Source: Epiperipatus broadwayi
Lineage: Eukaryota > Onychophora > Udeonychophora > Euonychophora > Peripatidae
NCBI GenBank assembly: GCA_028023455.1
Contig: JAQFVV010012400.1
Location: 17,107,490-17,171,489 of the forward strand
Length of the DNA stretch: 64,000 nucleotides
Direction of reading: 5' to 3'
Below the pieces are notes generated by a model that saw nothing but the letters and a program-made list of their open reading frames with translations, was not told the DNA's origin and did no database searches. The stretch's first letter is position 1. The number at the start of each line of letters is the position of its first letter. Below are positions 33,955 through 45,169 of this stretch, piece by piece. A program made the position numbers and the translations under genes.

Positions 33955-35740
33955 AAAAAACAACAAAAAAAACATATATAATTGAGAATAATTTACCTTC
34001 ATTCAACATTTATTTATAATAGATGATTTTATTCTGAATCTTTGTTAATATAGGGAATAAAAAATGAAAATATTTCCCCACTAACAGTTACCTCAAAATA
34101 GTTGTTTGATCTTAACAAAATGGTGAACAAGAATAAAGAAATGATAAAATAATAAAAAAAGAATAAAAAAAAGAATAAAGAAATGATAATAAATATAAGA
34201 TGGAGAAAACATTGAGAATAAAGTAATAAGGATTCTAAGCATTAGTTAAAAAGAATTCTTTTCAAGTAGTTTTAAGCATTTAATAAGATGGTTAAAAGAC
34301 AATGAAAGAAATAAGCGAAAAAAAAAAAAAAGGCTGAAAATACATCACTGAAAGAAGAATTAAGAAAAACACACATTAAACAACCATATGGTTTACCAAA
34401 GCCCTCTCTATAAAATGCAACTAAAAATAAGATACAATATTAAATTCACATATTAAAGGATACTTCACTACTACATATGGTATATTATAAATTTTGTAGA
34501 CTTTATTATGAATATGGTAAATAATTATGTTAAGTATAAACTTAAGATTAATAAGAGAAGATAACAAATTGGTTTTTGAAAAGGAAATAAAAAAGTTGCA
34601 TAAGAGGTTTACTACAATATTAATATGCTTGTGGGAGAAAAAGGAGAAATGAAAGTGGTGGTGTATATGTGTATAAAGAATTAAAAAAAATGACAATTTA
34701 TGAAAAAAGGTATTTATGAGTATTTGAATAAAGAATAAGAAAAATATTTGAAAATAATAAATTAATATATTATGCTTTTTACACAAAAGACTGCTAGTGT
34801 GGATATATATATTGTGCCCTTTTCTATAGGTCAGAATTGGTTCACCACGGTAAATTATTAAAAAATTTTAAATTTAGAATATGTTTTCTTGATGTGTTAG
34901 TTATATTGTATTAATTATATCTTAAAAGTATGATTTGAAGCTAAATAAAATACATAATGCATAAAATTATAATAAATCACTTAAAATAGTTAAGTAAAGC
35001 TAAAAATATTATTACATATGGTTGCAAAAACTGGCCATAATAAATAATGCAGCTATAAATATTTAAAAGTATGTTTAAAAAGTTAAATTTTAATAGTCTT
35101 AAACGTAGAGTTAAATAAATGTTATATTTAAATTTATAAATTATATTTAATATCATATATTTTAAAAGTAAATTTTATGGTAGTGAAAGTTGTATTTAGT
35201 ACTATATTTTCTAAATTATTCTTCCAAATTTTATATAATTGTATTACTTTATTTAATATAATAAGTGTAGCAATTTATTATTATTCCCAGAGAGAAAAAT
35301 CGGATAGTCTGTCTTGGTTATATCAGTCATGTGATTCGTATAATATATGGTTATACACACTTGCTTGCTAGTATTTAGATTAGTCAAGTTCAAAATATTT
35401 TAAAATTGCATTATAGAATTGGATATAATTATTACCTATCATAAAAGCAAATATTAAATATTAAGTTAACTATCGTATAAAATGTTTAAATAATATAATA
35501 AAGACGAGTACAGTTAATAAAAAAGTTAAATATTTTGTTAAAATAAAATAGATAAATTAAATATTAAAGGTGGGACAAATTTATTAAATATTGTTTTTAA
35601 AAAAAGTCATTTTAAATGTTTAAGTAATTTAGTAAAATAATAACTGATTTAAAAATAATATTTTAATGTTTTAATACATCATATTTTTTATTTTGAAATT
35701 TAATTGTGTAAGTTTAAGCATTTATTTTATATAGCGTATG
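33955..35740. other. AT-rich interval without recognised gene
   Basis: Mostly poly-A-rich sequence. The longest minus frame (34421-34786) is low-complexity Phe/Ile/His-rich and looks spurious. A strong acceptor-like gcccttttctatag occurs at 34821-34839 on the plus strand, followed 20 nt later by GTAAAT, but no exon can be supported. Confidence 0.4.
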
Positions 35741-35744
35741 TTTA

Positions 35745-35950
35745 CAATTGTATACATTCAAATATCAGCCTTTTAAGCTATTCGTGCATACGCTTTGCGA
35801 GTGTTAATAATAAATGAATACTTTCTCACCAATACAAGATATAGTATTTATGCAGGAATAAAAGGAATCCCCTATTCCTATGACTCAAATGCTTATATAT
35901 GAGCAAATCTGAAGTACTGGCAAGTAAAGCGTGAGGATGGAACCGTCACT
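35745..35950 (-). repeat. Repeat 'arm' family, copy 3 (inverted)
   Basis: Reverse complement of 32925-33130. The plus strand reads attcaaatatcagcctttt, tacgctttgcgagtg, caccaatacaagatatagta and gagcaaatctgaagtactgg. Together the two arms make a 200-bp inverted repeat around a 2.6-kb interior that contains the spliced exon candidate. The candidate plus-strand promoter begins only about 75 bp beyond it. Confidence 0.8.
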
Positions 35951-36024
35951 TTAAATTACTATATACGATGTCTGAATGAATGACGTGGGTAAAATTGTCT
36001 AGAATTGTGTAAGTTTGTAACATT

Positions 36025-36116
36025 ATGCAAATTTGGTATCAAACCAAAAGTAAGAATCAACCAATAGAATGATGTATTCTCTAGGATATAAATACCGATT
36101 GCACGGGGGTATCAGT
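36025..36116 (+). promoter_or_regulatory. Candidate core promoter: octamer, CCAAT, TATA, TCAGT initiator
   Basis: In order and correctly spaced: ATGCAAAT octamer at 36025-36032, CCAAT at 36061-36065, TATAAATA at 36087-36094, and TCAGT at 36112-36116 with A+1 at 36114, 27 nt downstream of the TATA start. TCAGT is the arthropod initiator consensus. Each motif alone would be expected by chance in AT-rich DNA except TATAAATAccg...TCAGT; the joint spacing is what makes this credible. It could equally be the promoter of an unrecognised LTR. Confidence 0.4.
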
Positions 36117-37720
36117 GGTGATTAAAAATGTATTAAAGGTGTCAGAGATCATATCAGTAGCTATCAAGGTGATAGTAATTTTTAAATTTTATTACTTTAG
36201 TCAATTTTTAGTGCTCTCGTACAATTTTATTTGCAAAGCTAATAGGTTATTATTATTTTAAAAAGTATTTGCAAAAAAAAAGAGAGTGTAAAATAAAAAT
36301 ATTAATAATAACTTCATTTAATATGCCTTGCTAATTTTAAAAGTCTTTTGCCAGTAGTATTCGTCAAAATCTAATATATAACTTCGCAATAATAAAATGG
36401 TTATACCAATAAGTAAAACGTATTCAATTTATAATATTTTAAAAATGAGTATAATATTTATTAATACAGTTTCAATAATATTGAACAAGATGACTATTCC
36501 AGTGAATAAATTAATTTTATGGACATTGTACAGGAAGCTCAATAGAAAAGCTATTTGCAAATTAAAAGTAAATTACGCATTTATTTTTTTATATAATGGC
36601 AAGATATTTTCGTTAAGGACCGACAAGTATTATGACAAGTATATTTTAGAATAATTTTATGAAAATACAATATTATAGGAGTAAATGTTATATCCTTTTT
36701 GAAGGAAACATTTAAAATACTTGCAAGAAAATTATATTAAGTAAAGATTAATGAAGATATTCTAGAAAAGCGTATGTTATTAAAACCTGAACAATATATA
36801 GGTTATACGCATTCGTGAAAAATTATTTTAAAGCTGATAATTTAAACAATAATGAAACAACTGTAAATGGATAATAAATGGTAATAAATTTTACTAAAAG
36901 AAGAAACCTACAAAGAAAATGAATATGTGAATAAATGAAAGTATGGAAATATAAAAATATTTTATATTGCGCAAATAGTTTATCCGGATAATTCAAGTTA
37001 AGTCAAAGGGACAGGATGCATCATCACCAGGTCGACATAGAATACTATAGCATAGAAGCTTCACAGGATTATTTTTAGTATATAATTTTAATAATCATCA
37101 TTCTGGACTATAGAAGTCATAAACTATTATTCTATTAACTATTTCAGAATTGATTGGTGATTGTTTTATTTAATTTTCAAGATTTTCCAGACGTCGTATT
37201 ATTATTTTTTATTATTCATTTTTAAATCAGATTTTCGTACCGGAAATTCGGACAACACATACTGCAGGAAACCTATTGTCTTGTTCGTCATCATAGCAAC
37301 AGGTGAGGTTGTAGAATTATTCTTGAAGAGAACATTAAAAAAAAAAAACTCTTGAGAAAATAAAAAACATTTTGAACTCATAAAGAAAATTTCGTTTCAG
37401 CTAAAGATTAAGTAAATATGATTTTGACTTATTAATTTTTTTAAAATGTAATTATTTTGATTTATAAGTAGGAACATGAATATTAATTTACTGATAATAT
37501 TAGAATCCTATAGTATAATAATTTAATAGTTTAAATAAGAACATTTAAGTAAAAGTATAAATGTATTTTCATGTATGCAATGTTATATCTAGTTGATGGG
37601 AAAGAAGACTGCCAAAAGTGATGATCAGCTAATGTCACTTGGTAATAGTTAATGAATATTGATATATATTTTTTTCTTGTTTTGCAGATTGCCTATGAAT
37701 TGTAATGTATGGAAGTATAA
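36114..37720 (+). other. Candidate short spliced transcript downstream of the promoter
   Basis: Four splice-compatible blocks follow the initiator. Block 1 is 36114-36168 (ends CAAG|GTGATAG). Block 2 is 37231-37302 (acceptor tttttattattcatttttaaatcag-type pyrimidine tract, donor ACAG|GTGAGG), 72 nt with two open frames. Block 3 is about 37593-37641 (ctag| ... CTTG|GTAATAG), starting TTGATGGGAAAGAAG and reading MGKKTAKSDDQLMSL. A very strong acceptor, ttttttcttgttttgcag, is at 37687. Any protein would be tiny within the window, so this may be a non-coding RNA, the 5' part of a gene, or coincidence. Confidence 0.2.
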
Positions 37721-37789
37721 ATGTTTAATTATGTGTAAACACATTTTGTACAACACTTTTAAAATTATGAGATTAGGATTTATTTTGAG

Positions 37790-40315
37790 AATATGCATAC
37801 TATAATTTTATACTAGTAATATAACAAAATATGATGATAAAGATTTATGTGATTCTTTTAAAAACTTTCATATTATTGGATGTTCAAAGTATTTATATGA
37901 CCAGTTGTGTATGTGTTTAGAATATAGAATAAGAAAGTAAGCAAACTTTTCTTGTGGATTAGTAAGATCGCTATAATTATAATGAAATTTTGTTTATTGT
38001 TTTGAATATGCAAGTTAGTATTTGTCGATGTAAGATGTGATAAATCTTTTAGGAAATAATGATAAGATAGTGGCTTGGTAGTAATATGGTGAACATGAAC
38101 CCAAGATATGATGTTATGGTAGGAGGTAATAAGGGATATGAATAGTATTTTATAATCTTCATGGATATACAGTACAGTTAACAATGCCCTAAGACTGATA
38201 TATTTATTTGTGGACAGTGTCTATTTTCTTTAAGTATTGATGTTTCAATAAAGCTGAAGGAATAGCTTGACATCATTAATAGTATTGGAGGTCATTAGAC
38301 AGAATAGGTCATGCCTCTATTTCTTATAGATACACTGTGCCATGATATTTTTGATATGTGCTATGAGTTATACTCTAGTTTTGCTTCCCTTGCCTACTCA
38401 TCTATTCGCTATCTAGATTTCCAATGTAACTACATCGTACAGTATGATATATTTTAAAAGAAATAATAGATAATTTAGAGTTTAAGATATGCTATCGTTT
38501 GAATGAGATAAGTTCATTTACTTAGAAGAAGTAGAATTTGTATAAATTGGAATTGAAAATCCAATGGATCCTAAAAGGGAAAAGAATCATAAAATATGTT
38601 TTTGGATTTATTTTGGAAACAAAATAAAATTTCAGGAATAAAGTATATAAAATAAAGTTGTTCTTTAAAATGTTAAATAACTTTTAAATGCTTTATTTTG
38701 TTTTAAAATAAGTATTGCATATTTTAAAAAAATATAATGTTATAAAGTAAAACGATATAAACAATAAGCATAGGTATAATTTTGTATTTATTAAATAATA
38801 GGGAATATATCTGTAATTACAACTATATAGTACTAAAGTAATATTAAATGGGGATATGTAATATTTAATAAACATAATGTAGTGAACAACGATATCCACA
38901 AAATCTAGTAATAAATTATTAGTAGATATTTTATATGACATCTTTTAACATTGCAAAATGAAAATTGTTTATTTTTTAAAAGATGCATACTCACGATAAT
39001 GTTATTTTTATGTTTTCCGTAGTATGTTTCTATGGATGTTTTTTAGAAAAAAAGTATAGTTAAATAATATTTAAGGATAGGATATATTTTTTTTAAATAA
39101 AAAGAAATAAATGTAATTTATCATAAGTTTAATTAGAGAGATAAATAAAATGGTATTATTTTATTATTATTATTTTAAGTCAGAATGACTTAAATAAATT
39201 CTAGATGATTTTTAATAACTAAGTAATAAAAAATGTAGAACGGTGTAAATTGAGGATATCCAATGTAAATATTGTAAATAAATTGTTTATTTTATTGTCA
39301 TAATAAAACTTTGTTAAAATTTGTTTTTCCTCAAAAATTTGTGTGTTGAGACTGTTTCTTTTCAATTCAAATGCATGATACATCCAGAATAATAGAAACA
39401 AACATATAATTTTGCACAGAGATAAATAAAGAATTATTTTAAGAATTCGAATATTTTCTTGGTATTCATTTAATTAAGTAATTATAATTTTACATTAGCT
39501 TATGGTCATAAATTAGTTATCATAATAGTATTTCGAATTATATGCTATCCGTTGCCACACACCTTTATTTGTCAGATTATAAATGCTATCACATATTTAT
39601 TACGTTATTATAGGAAGATAAAAGATTATATTATAGCATTTTATTATGTTAATAAACATTATAGTGAAAAGAAAAGAGATATAGAGAATTAGTTCATACA
39701 ATGAAGAATATTATTTGTTATTATTAGTTTAAGTGTAGTAGAGTATGACATAAAATCCCTTCTCATGTTTTACTACAGTAATTTTAATTAACTTAGAATA
39801 ATTTTATGAACCTGAGATTTTATTGAGCTAAATTATTATAGATAAAAAGATTAAGATTTAATTATTAATCTTAATGAGTAGGATTTATTAAAGTCATAAG
39901 AATGCTATAAGTTTATTTATTTGAGATAATAATAGGGGGGGTAGTGTTCTTATGCCATTGAGGTAGTATCCTGTGGGATATTGGCTCAATGTAATCTTTC
40001 TTGTCACCTGTATTTTCACTTCCAAGATCTCATGAAATAATAAATATTTATTTATTTATTTTATAAACTGAACCTTTTCATTATTTGAGCTAGTAGAACA
40101 TTTTAATATTAATACAGAATATTTTATTTATTAATTATTTGCATTTAACCAAACGTAATTTGTAACTGAGCTAACCCATTTCTGTTTAATATTATACTGC
40201 CCGGAAATAAGTGTACAAACGGCATGGTTAGAATATATATATACATTAATAGAATACAACCAACTACTACAGTTTCAACTGCCCTACCTGTGTTTAAAAA
40301 TTCAAGTCTGAATCG
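37790..40315. other. AT-rich interval without recognised gene
   Basis: No protein family or RNA gene seen. A less AT-rich patch at 38190-38430 contains caataaag (a possible polyadenylation signal) but no supported frame. At 39935-39950 a G7 purine run (aataggggggggtag) is followed by tgttcttatgcc, which looks like a polypurine tract/LTR start, but no matching LTR was found. Confidence 0.35.
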
Positions 40316-40324
40316 CACACCTTG

Positions 40325-40760
40325 GTTTTTTCCATTAACAATAGCAAACTCTCCTTATAGTAATGCCACCCTGTGCAAGGCTTAGTAAACAATGGATGCA
40401 GGTAAGATTTGTGCGTAAAATCCCCATCTAGTGCCTACTCATCCAATATCCCCAGACTAGTTTCTAACTTGTGGTTTTCATCAATGAGGAGCTTTGGATC
40501 TGAGAGCACTGCACCTACATCTAAGGATCTAATGCAATCCTCCAGCAGCCACCTTTTACCTATTTAGTTAATTATAAATCTACAAGCTAGAAACTAGTCT
40601 GGTGATATTAGATGAGCACTAGATTGGGATATTATGCACAAATCATTCCTACATCCATTGATTACTAAGGTTTGCATTAGGTGGCACAACTGTATGGAGA
40701 GTTTGCTACTGTTAATAACAGTTTGTTAAGTATAGGATTATGGTGATCATGTGATGTTCT
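40325..40760. mobile_element. Foldback MITE family, complete copy
   Basis: Long inverted arms of about 145 bp (about 40334-40480 and 40588-40735). For example caaactctccttatagtaat on the left pairs with aactgtatggagagtttgct on the right, and ccagactagtttctaacttg pairs with caagctagaaactagtctgg. The interior has a conserved block, ggatctgagagcactgcacc ... ccagcagccacctttta, shared with all other copies. No coding capacity. Family members are at 54.87, 55.16, 55.84, 56.17 and 61.95 kb. Confidence 0.8.
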
Positions 40761-41884
40761 TTTGAATTCTATTACTATATGAGTTTTATTTAATTTTATG
40801 CATTCTTCAATTTATATATATAAAATAAATTATAAAAAAGTAATATAAAACTTAAATATACTCTATTTAAAATAACAAGAAAACTAAGACTCTTTAGAAA
40901 TTACATAACCAATTCGTAAAAATTAATATTGAAATAAGAGAAGTCAGTACTCCTGAAGTCTTTAGTTTCACCAATGCTTCTTGAAAGACCTCACAACCCA
41001 AAAATTAACAGAATTTTAATATAAAAGCAACAAAGTGATTAACTAAACATAACTATTTAATTCTATTTTACTCTGAACAGAATATTAGTGAGTCCAGTAT
41101 TAAATTAAAAGTTAGAATATTAGTGAGTCCAGTATTAAATTAAAAGTTATCAAAAAACTGAAATAACTATTTCAAAAAAAATTCTGAATCATCAATAGAT
41201 TTCCACAAATTTTAAAAATGCTTTAAATCTTTTAAATTAAACTTTTATGTCAAGTTCAAAACTTTTGTATATCCATGTGTAATACTTATTTTTTAAATAT
41301 TATTACAATCTTAAAGAATTTAAACAGAATTAAAGCAGTTAAAACATCAATTTAGAAATGTACTTTTTAACTGACAATGATTCAAATTTTTTGTAATCTT
41401 GTAAAAACAAATGTATAGAAAATAATCAATAAATTTTAGTAATGGCAATATATGGCTTAACTATCATATCAGATCATACAAGAAAAATCTCATGTCTGCA
41501 CAATACAATTTATTATTTGCATTAAATATCATGGATCCACCTTTAAAAAAAAATTTCTTGATATACATGTAGCAGAAAAATCTCATTATTGGACAGCCAA
41601 AATATTGTATGAATGTAATTTCTATCATCAAGTCCACTAGAGGGAGTCAAGGATTCCAGTTTAACACTGTTTCTGGCACCCTGTTTCGTTTCCTTTTTTC
41701 TAGTTTAGGGAATAAATTTTTCTAAAACTATCCCTATTAAAAAGGGGAGTTTTTTAGCTCTCTTTTCATATACAAGCTATATCAACAATGTAAACACAAG
41801 TATGAATAATTTCAATTTTTATAAGCCATTGAAATTATAAATGATTTCTACAGAGATTTTACCTTTTAATGAAAATTTTCATTT
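40761..41884. other. AT-rich interval without recognised gene
   Basis: Contains a 44-bp tandem duplication (agaatattagtgagtccagt ...) at 41078-41149 and a GC-richer patch at 41620-41700 (caagtccactagagggagtc) of unknown nature. No supported gene. Confidence 0.35.
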
Positions 41885-41889
41885 CATTT

Positions 41890-42940
41890 AATTTTGATGA
41901 ATGAATGAGAGTCTGGTTGTTGGGAGGACCCCCAGGGGCCTAAATCCTAGTTCTTTTGAGGGAGGGAGCTGGGATGAGGGTGCTGTAGTGATCATTACCA
42001 ACATTGGTTTTTCTCATTCACAAGATAGAAAAATAATGTTATTTATGGCGATTCTTTAATGTTATTGTCATGAGTGATTTTATCCATGTATTATTGCAAA
42101 ATAAGTTGCAGTTTGGCCTCATGATTCTAATTGCAAGTGATCCACCTTATTTAATTTTATTACTTCCAATGTTGTTATTGATAGGGCTGGCCTTTTGCTG
42201 TTCATGTGATTTTCATGATGGATTAGAATGGTTTTCAGCAGAGATATTTTGAAGCTTGGATTTTTTTTTCTCTTGTTTTCCATAGTTTTTCCATAATTTT
42301 TCCAAAGAATTCGGGATTGCTCTCTTGTAAAGATATTTGAGGCCATTTGGAAGAACTGAACAGTAGATTGATTTAGACTGTATTTTATGTTATCTCCAAG
42401 TGTTTTCCTATTTCTCAATTTATCTACTGCAAATTGAATTTCCCAATATTGTACTCCTAAAACACTATTCATATTTGATTTCTAGACTTATATAAATAAT
42501 TCCTAATTTTATATTTTAATTAAAATGTTCATTACACTCAACTTTGCTGATTGAATGAGAGAGTCTGGTTGTTGGGAGGGGCCCCATAGACCTAAATCCT
42601 GGTTCTTTTGAGGGGAGGGCTAGGATGAGGGTACTATTGCCAACATTGATTTTCTCATTCACACGAAGGGAAAAAACGATATTCATAGTGTTTTTAGCAT
42701 TATTGTTACAAACGATTTTATCCAAATATTATTGCAAAGTAAACCACAGTTTGGCCTAATGCTTTTAATTGCAAGTGATTCACCATATTTAAATTTATTA
42801 TTTCCAATATTGTTATTTCCAAGTGTTTTCCTATTCTCAACTTATCCATCGCAAATTGAATTTCTTAATATCATACTCCTAAAATGATACTCATATTTAA
42901 ACTCTAGATTTTACAAATAATTCCTAATTGTAACATTCTT
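41890..42940. repeat. Tandem pair of an unknown ~0.4-0.6 kb repeat
   Basis: Copy 1 (41895-42512) and copy 2 (42545-42937) share gagagtctggttgttgggag, ctaaatcct.gttcttttga, gattttatcca..tattatt, gcagtttggcct..tg, tgcaaattgaatttc and actcctaaaa. Copy 1 has about 200 extra bases (42190-42395) absent from copy 2. Minus-strand open frames exist in both but resemble nothing I know. This is a dispersed element or a local duplication. Confidence 0.65.
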
Positions 42941-45165
42941 TTGTCTTTAATGGTTAATACACATCCCTTTCCCTATGTATCCTTCCCCTTTCACCATTGT
43001 AAACCTCTTATTTAACTGTATTTGTACCTTTTTTTGATGAATAAACTTTCATCACTGGAAAAAAAATGTAATTCCTATCATAAAGCAACAAGAAGTACCT
43101 ATTATAGAAAAACGTATAAAGGCACTTGTCTACTAAAATCCTGTGATTTCTTAATATTGTTTTCTTTAAACACTTCAACATTAACAATTCTTTTCTCATA
43201 ATCTTAAAGCAGAATTGGCAATGAGCTTTTATATATACAAATTCTAAATGCATTACTATTTTTAAAAACACTATTTTTTAATTGATTGACCACCACAATA
43301 GTAAAGTAACAGACTCAAAAGCTAAAGGTTTCTGAATCAATTCTCAGTGGAATTATTAAAAAATAAATAAACAAAAAAATCTGTCTGGTCAAGTGAATAA
43401 GTTGAGATTTGTTTTACTTTATTAATTTCAGAATCTCATGAATTTATCATTTTATCAATGTGCTAAACACATATGACATTCAAAAATGTTTAAGCATATT
43501 AATTTTACTTATAAAATTTTAAATATAAATTGTTATTTGTGAAATTAGTTTAACTTAAAATTTTTTATTGTGGCAACATTAGAGGAACTTGTATTTACTT
43601 CAGCAGAGTTTTCTTTTGCAATGAACATTAAGTGTTTTAATTTAATTCTATTAAAAGCTATGTAGATTTGTTTTTTTAAAAAATAAGACTGATGTAGTAA
43701 TATATAATATAAATATTAAAAAAAGGTACTTTCAAACTGAACAGGTTTTTCATCTGAAAAACAGATTGATTTTAGAAATTAAAAAAACCTAAAAATCCAA
43801 TAAATATATTTGAAGTAGATGCTGAAAGATATTTAGAAAAAAAATAGAGCTTTTTGGGACATAAAACATGATAAAATTTAAAGAACATAATGAATGGAAT
43901 TAATTAAGTTGAGTACTAATTAAAAGATATTAAAAAAAAAAAAAAGGAAATATGTGTGAAAGGAATAATTAATTTGCAAAAAAAAAAAAAAAGAAATAAA
44001 AGAAATTCAGGAATAATTATATTTATTATTCTATTTTTAAATATTTATTTAATAGACATAAACAATGAATTATACCTTAAAATTGACAAATAAACATAAC
44101 CCAAAGCAAATCACATTACCTATAATCATGGTATAAAGAAAGCCTTCATGTGTTTTCTGAATATGATATATTTTTGAAATATAAATTCTCATAGCTTATA
44201 TTTAAAATTCACATTAAAAGCAATAATACATACTACTACAGAACTATCTATAATAACTATAGGAATCAACAGTATCAAAAAATAATGTTCACTTTCCAGA
44301 CTTGACTTTCTCAATGGAAAACCACTGGATATATGCATCTAGCAGAAACACTATTATCTAGTATCCATTAATTACTTAAGCTACAGAGAGTTTTTATTTT
44401 GAGATGAGCATGATTTTTGTAAGTGGCAGGTACCATTTGAGTTATAAAGATGACCTCAAACACTAAAGAAATGCAATGCTAATTACTTTCATTGTGGAAA
44501 TATGCCAAGGATAAAATACAGAGGAAATCTCAATTAAACAAGATTGTGAATTAAAGTTAAAAAATAAATTAAGTAAACAAATTTTAATTAAAACTTAAAA
44601 TTAAAACTTATGAATCAGTAGATAAAAGAATTGCAGTTTTAATTATAACCTGAGAATACAAATTAATTTTTTAAAAAGAGATAAGAATGGAATTCTATCA
44701 AAAACTAATTAATAAACAACAATTATAAAGAGATTTTATTTATGTGGATACACCTATAGATAATAAATAATACTAGATAATGTCAGCAGGATCTAATTGG
44801 CTCAACCAATTAGAACTTGGTAGTGAAAAATTGATTTACAGAGCTTAAATTTACACTCACTCATTTGATTATAATATTATTAAGATACAGAAAATATTAT
44901 GTATAAAGAAATTAGGAGAGGTAAAAAATCTAAAAAGCAATACAAAAAAATACAATGATAGTGTGTAAGTAATGGCCCTATAAATCATATGACACTTATG
45001 CATTCAAGAGAGGGAAGATGAGCACAATTCCATTCAAATCACACAAATTGAGATTTTTTATTTATTTATCATGTTTAAACTGCTCAGGGAAGTAATAAAA
45101 TAATACTAAAAAATTAGAATGCTGGGCAAAGATAGAAATAAGGGTAAGCTTGTATTAGCATTAGT
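42941..45165. other. AT-rich interval without recognised gene
   Basis: Poly-A/T runs and short palindromes (for example taattggctcaaccaatta near 44794-44812). No supported coding or RNA gene. Confidence 0.4.
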
Positions 45166-45169
45166 GATG

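Noticed and set aside
34421-34786. 121-residue minus-strand frame
   Set aside because: Low-complexity Phe/Ile/His/Leu-rich translation of poly-A-rich DNA; no motif or splice context.
36397-36654. 85-residue plus-strand frame
   Set aside because: AT-rich chance frame lying in what would be an intron of the candidate transcript; no motif.
37873-38184. 103-residue minus-strand frame
   Set aside because: Composition typical of chance frames in AT-rich DNA; no family likeness.
39930-39965. G7 purine run followed by TGTTCT as polypurine tract and LTR start
   Set aside because: No matching second LTR and no nearby retrotransposon domains in that orientation.
43290-43350. tRNA-like ggtttctgaatcaattc
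   Set aside because: B-box match is poor and no cloverleaf can be drawn.
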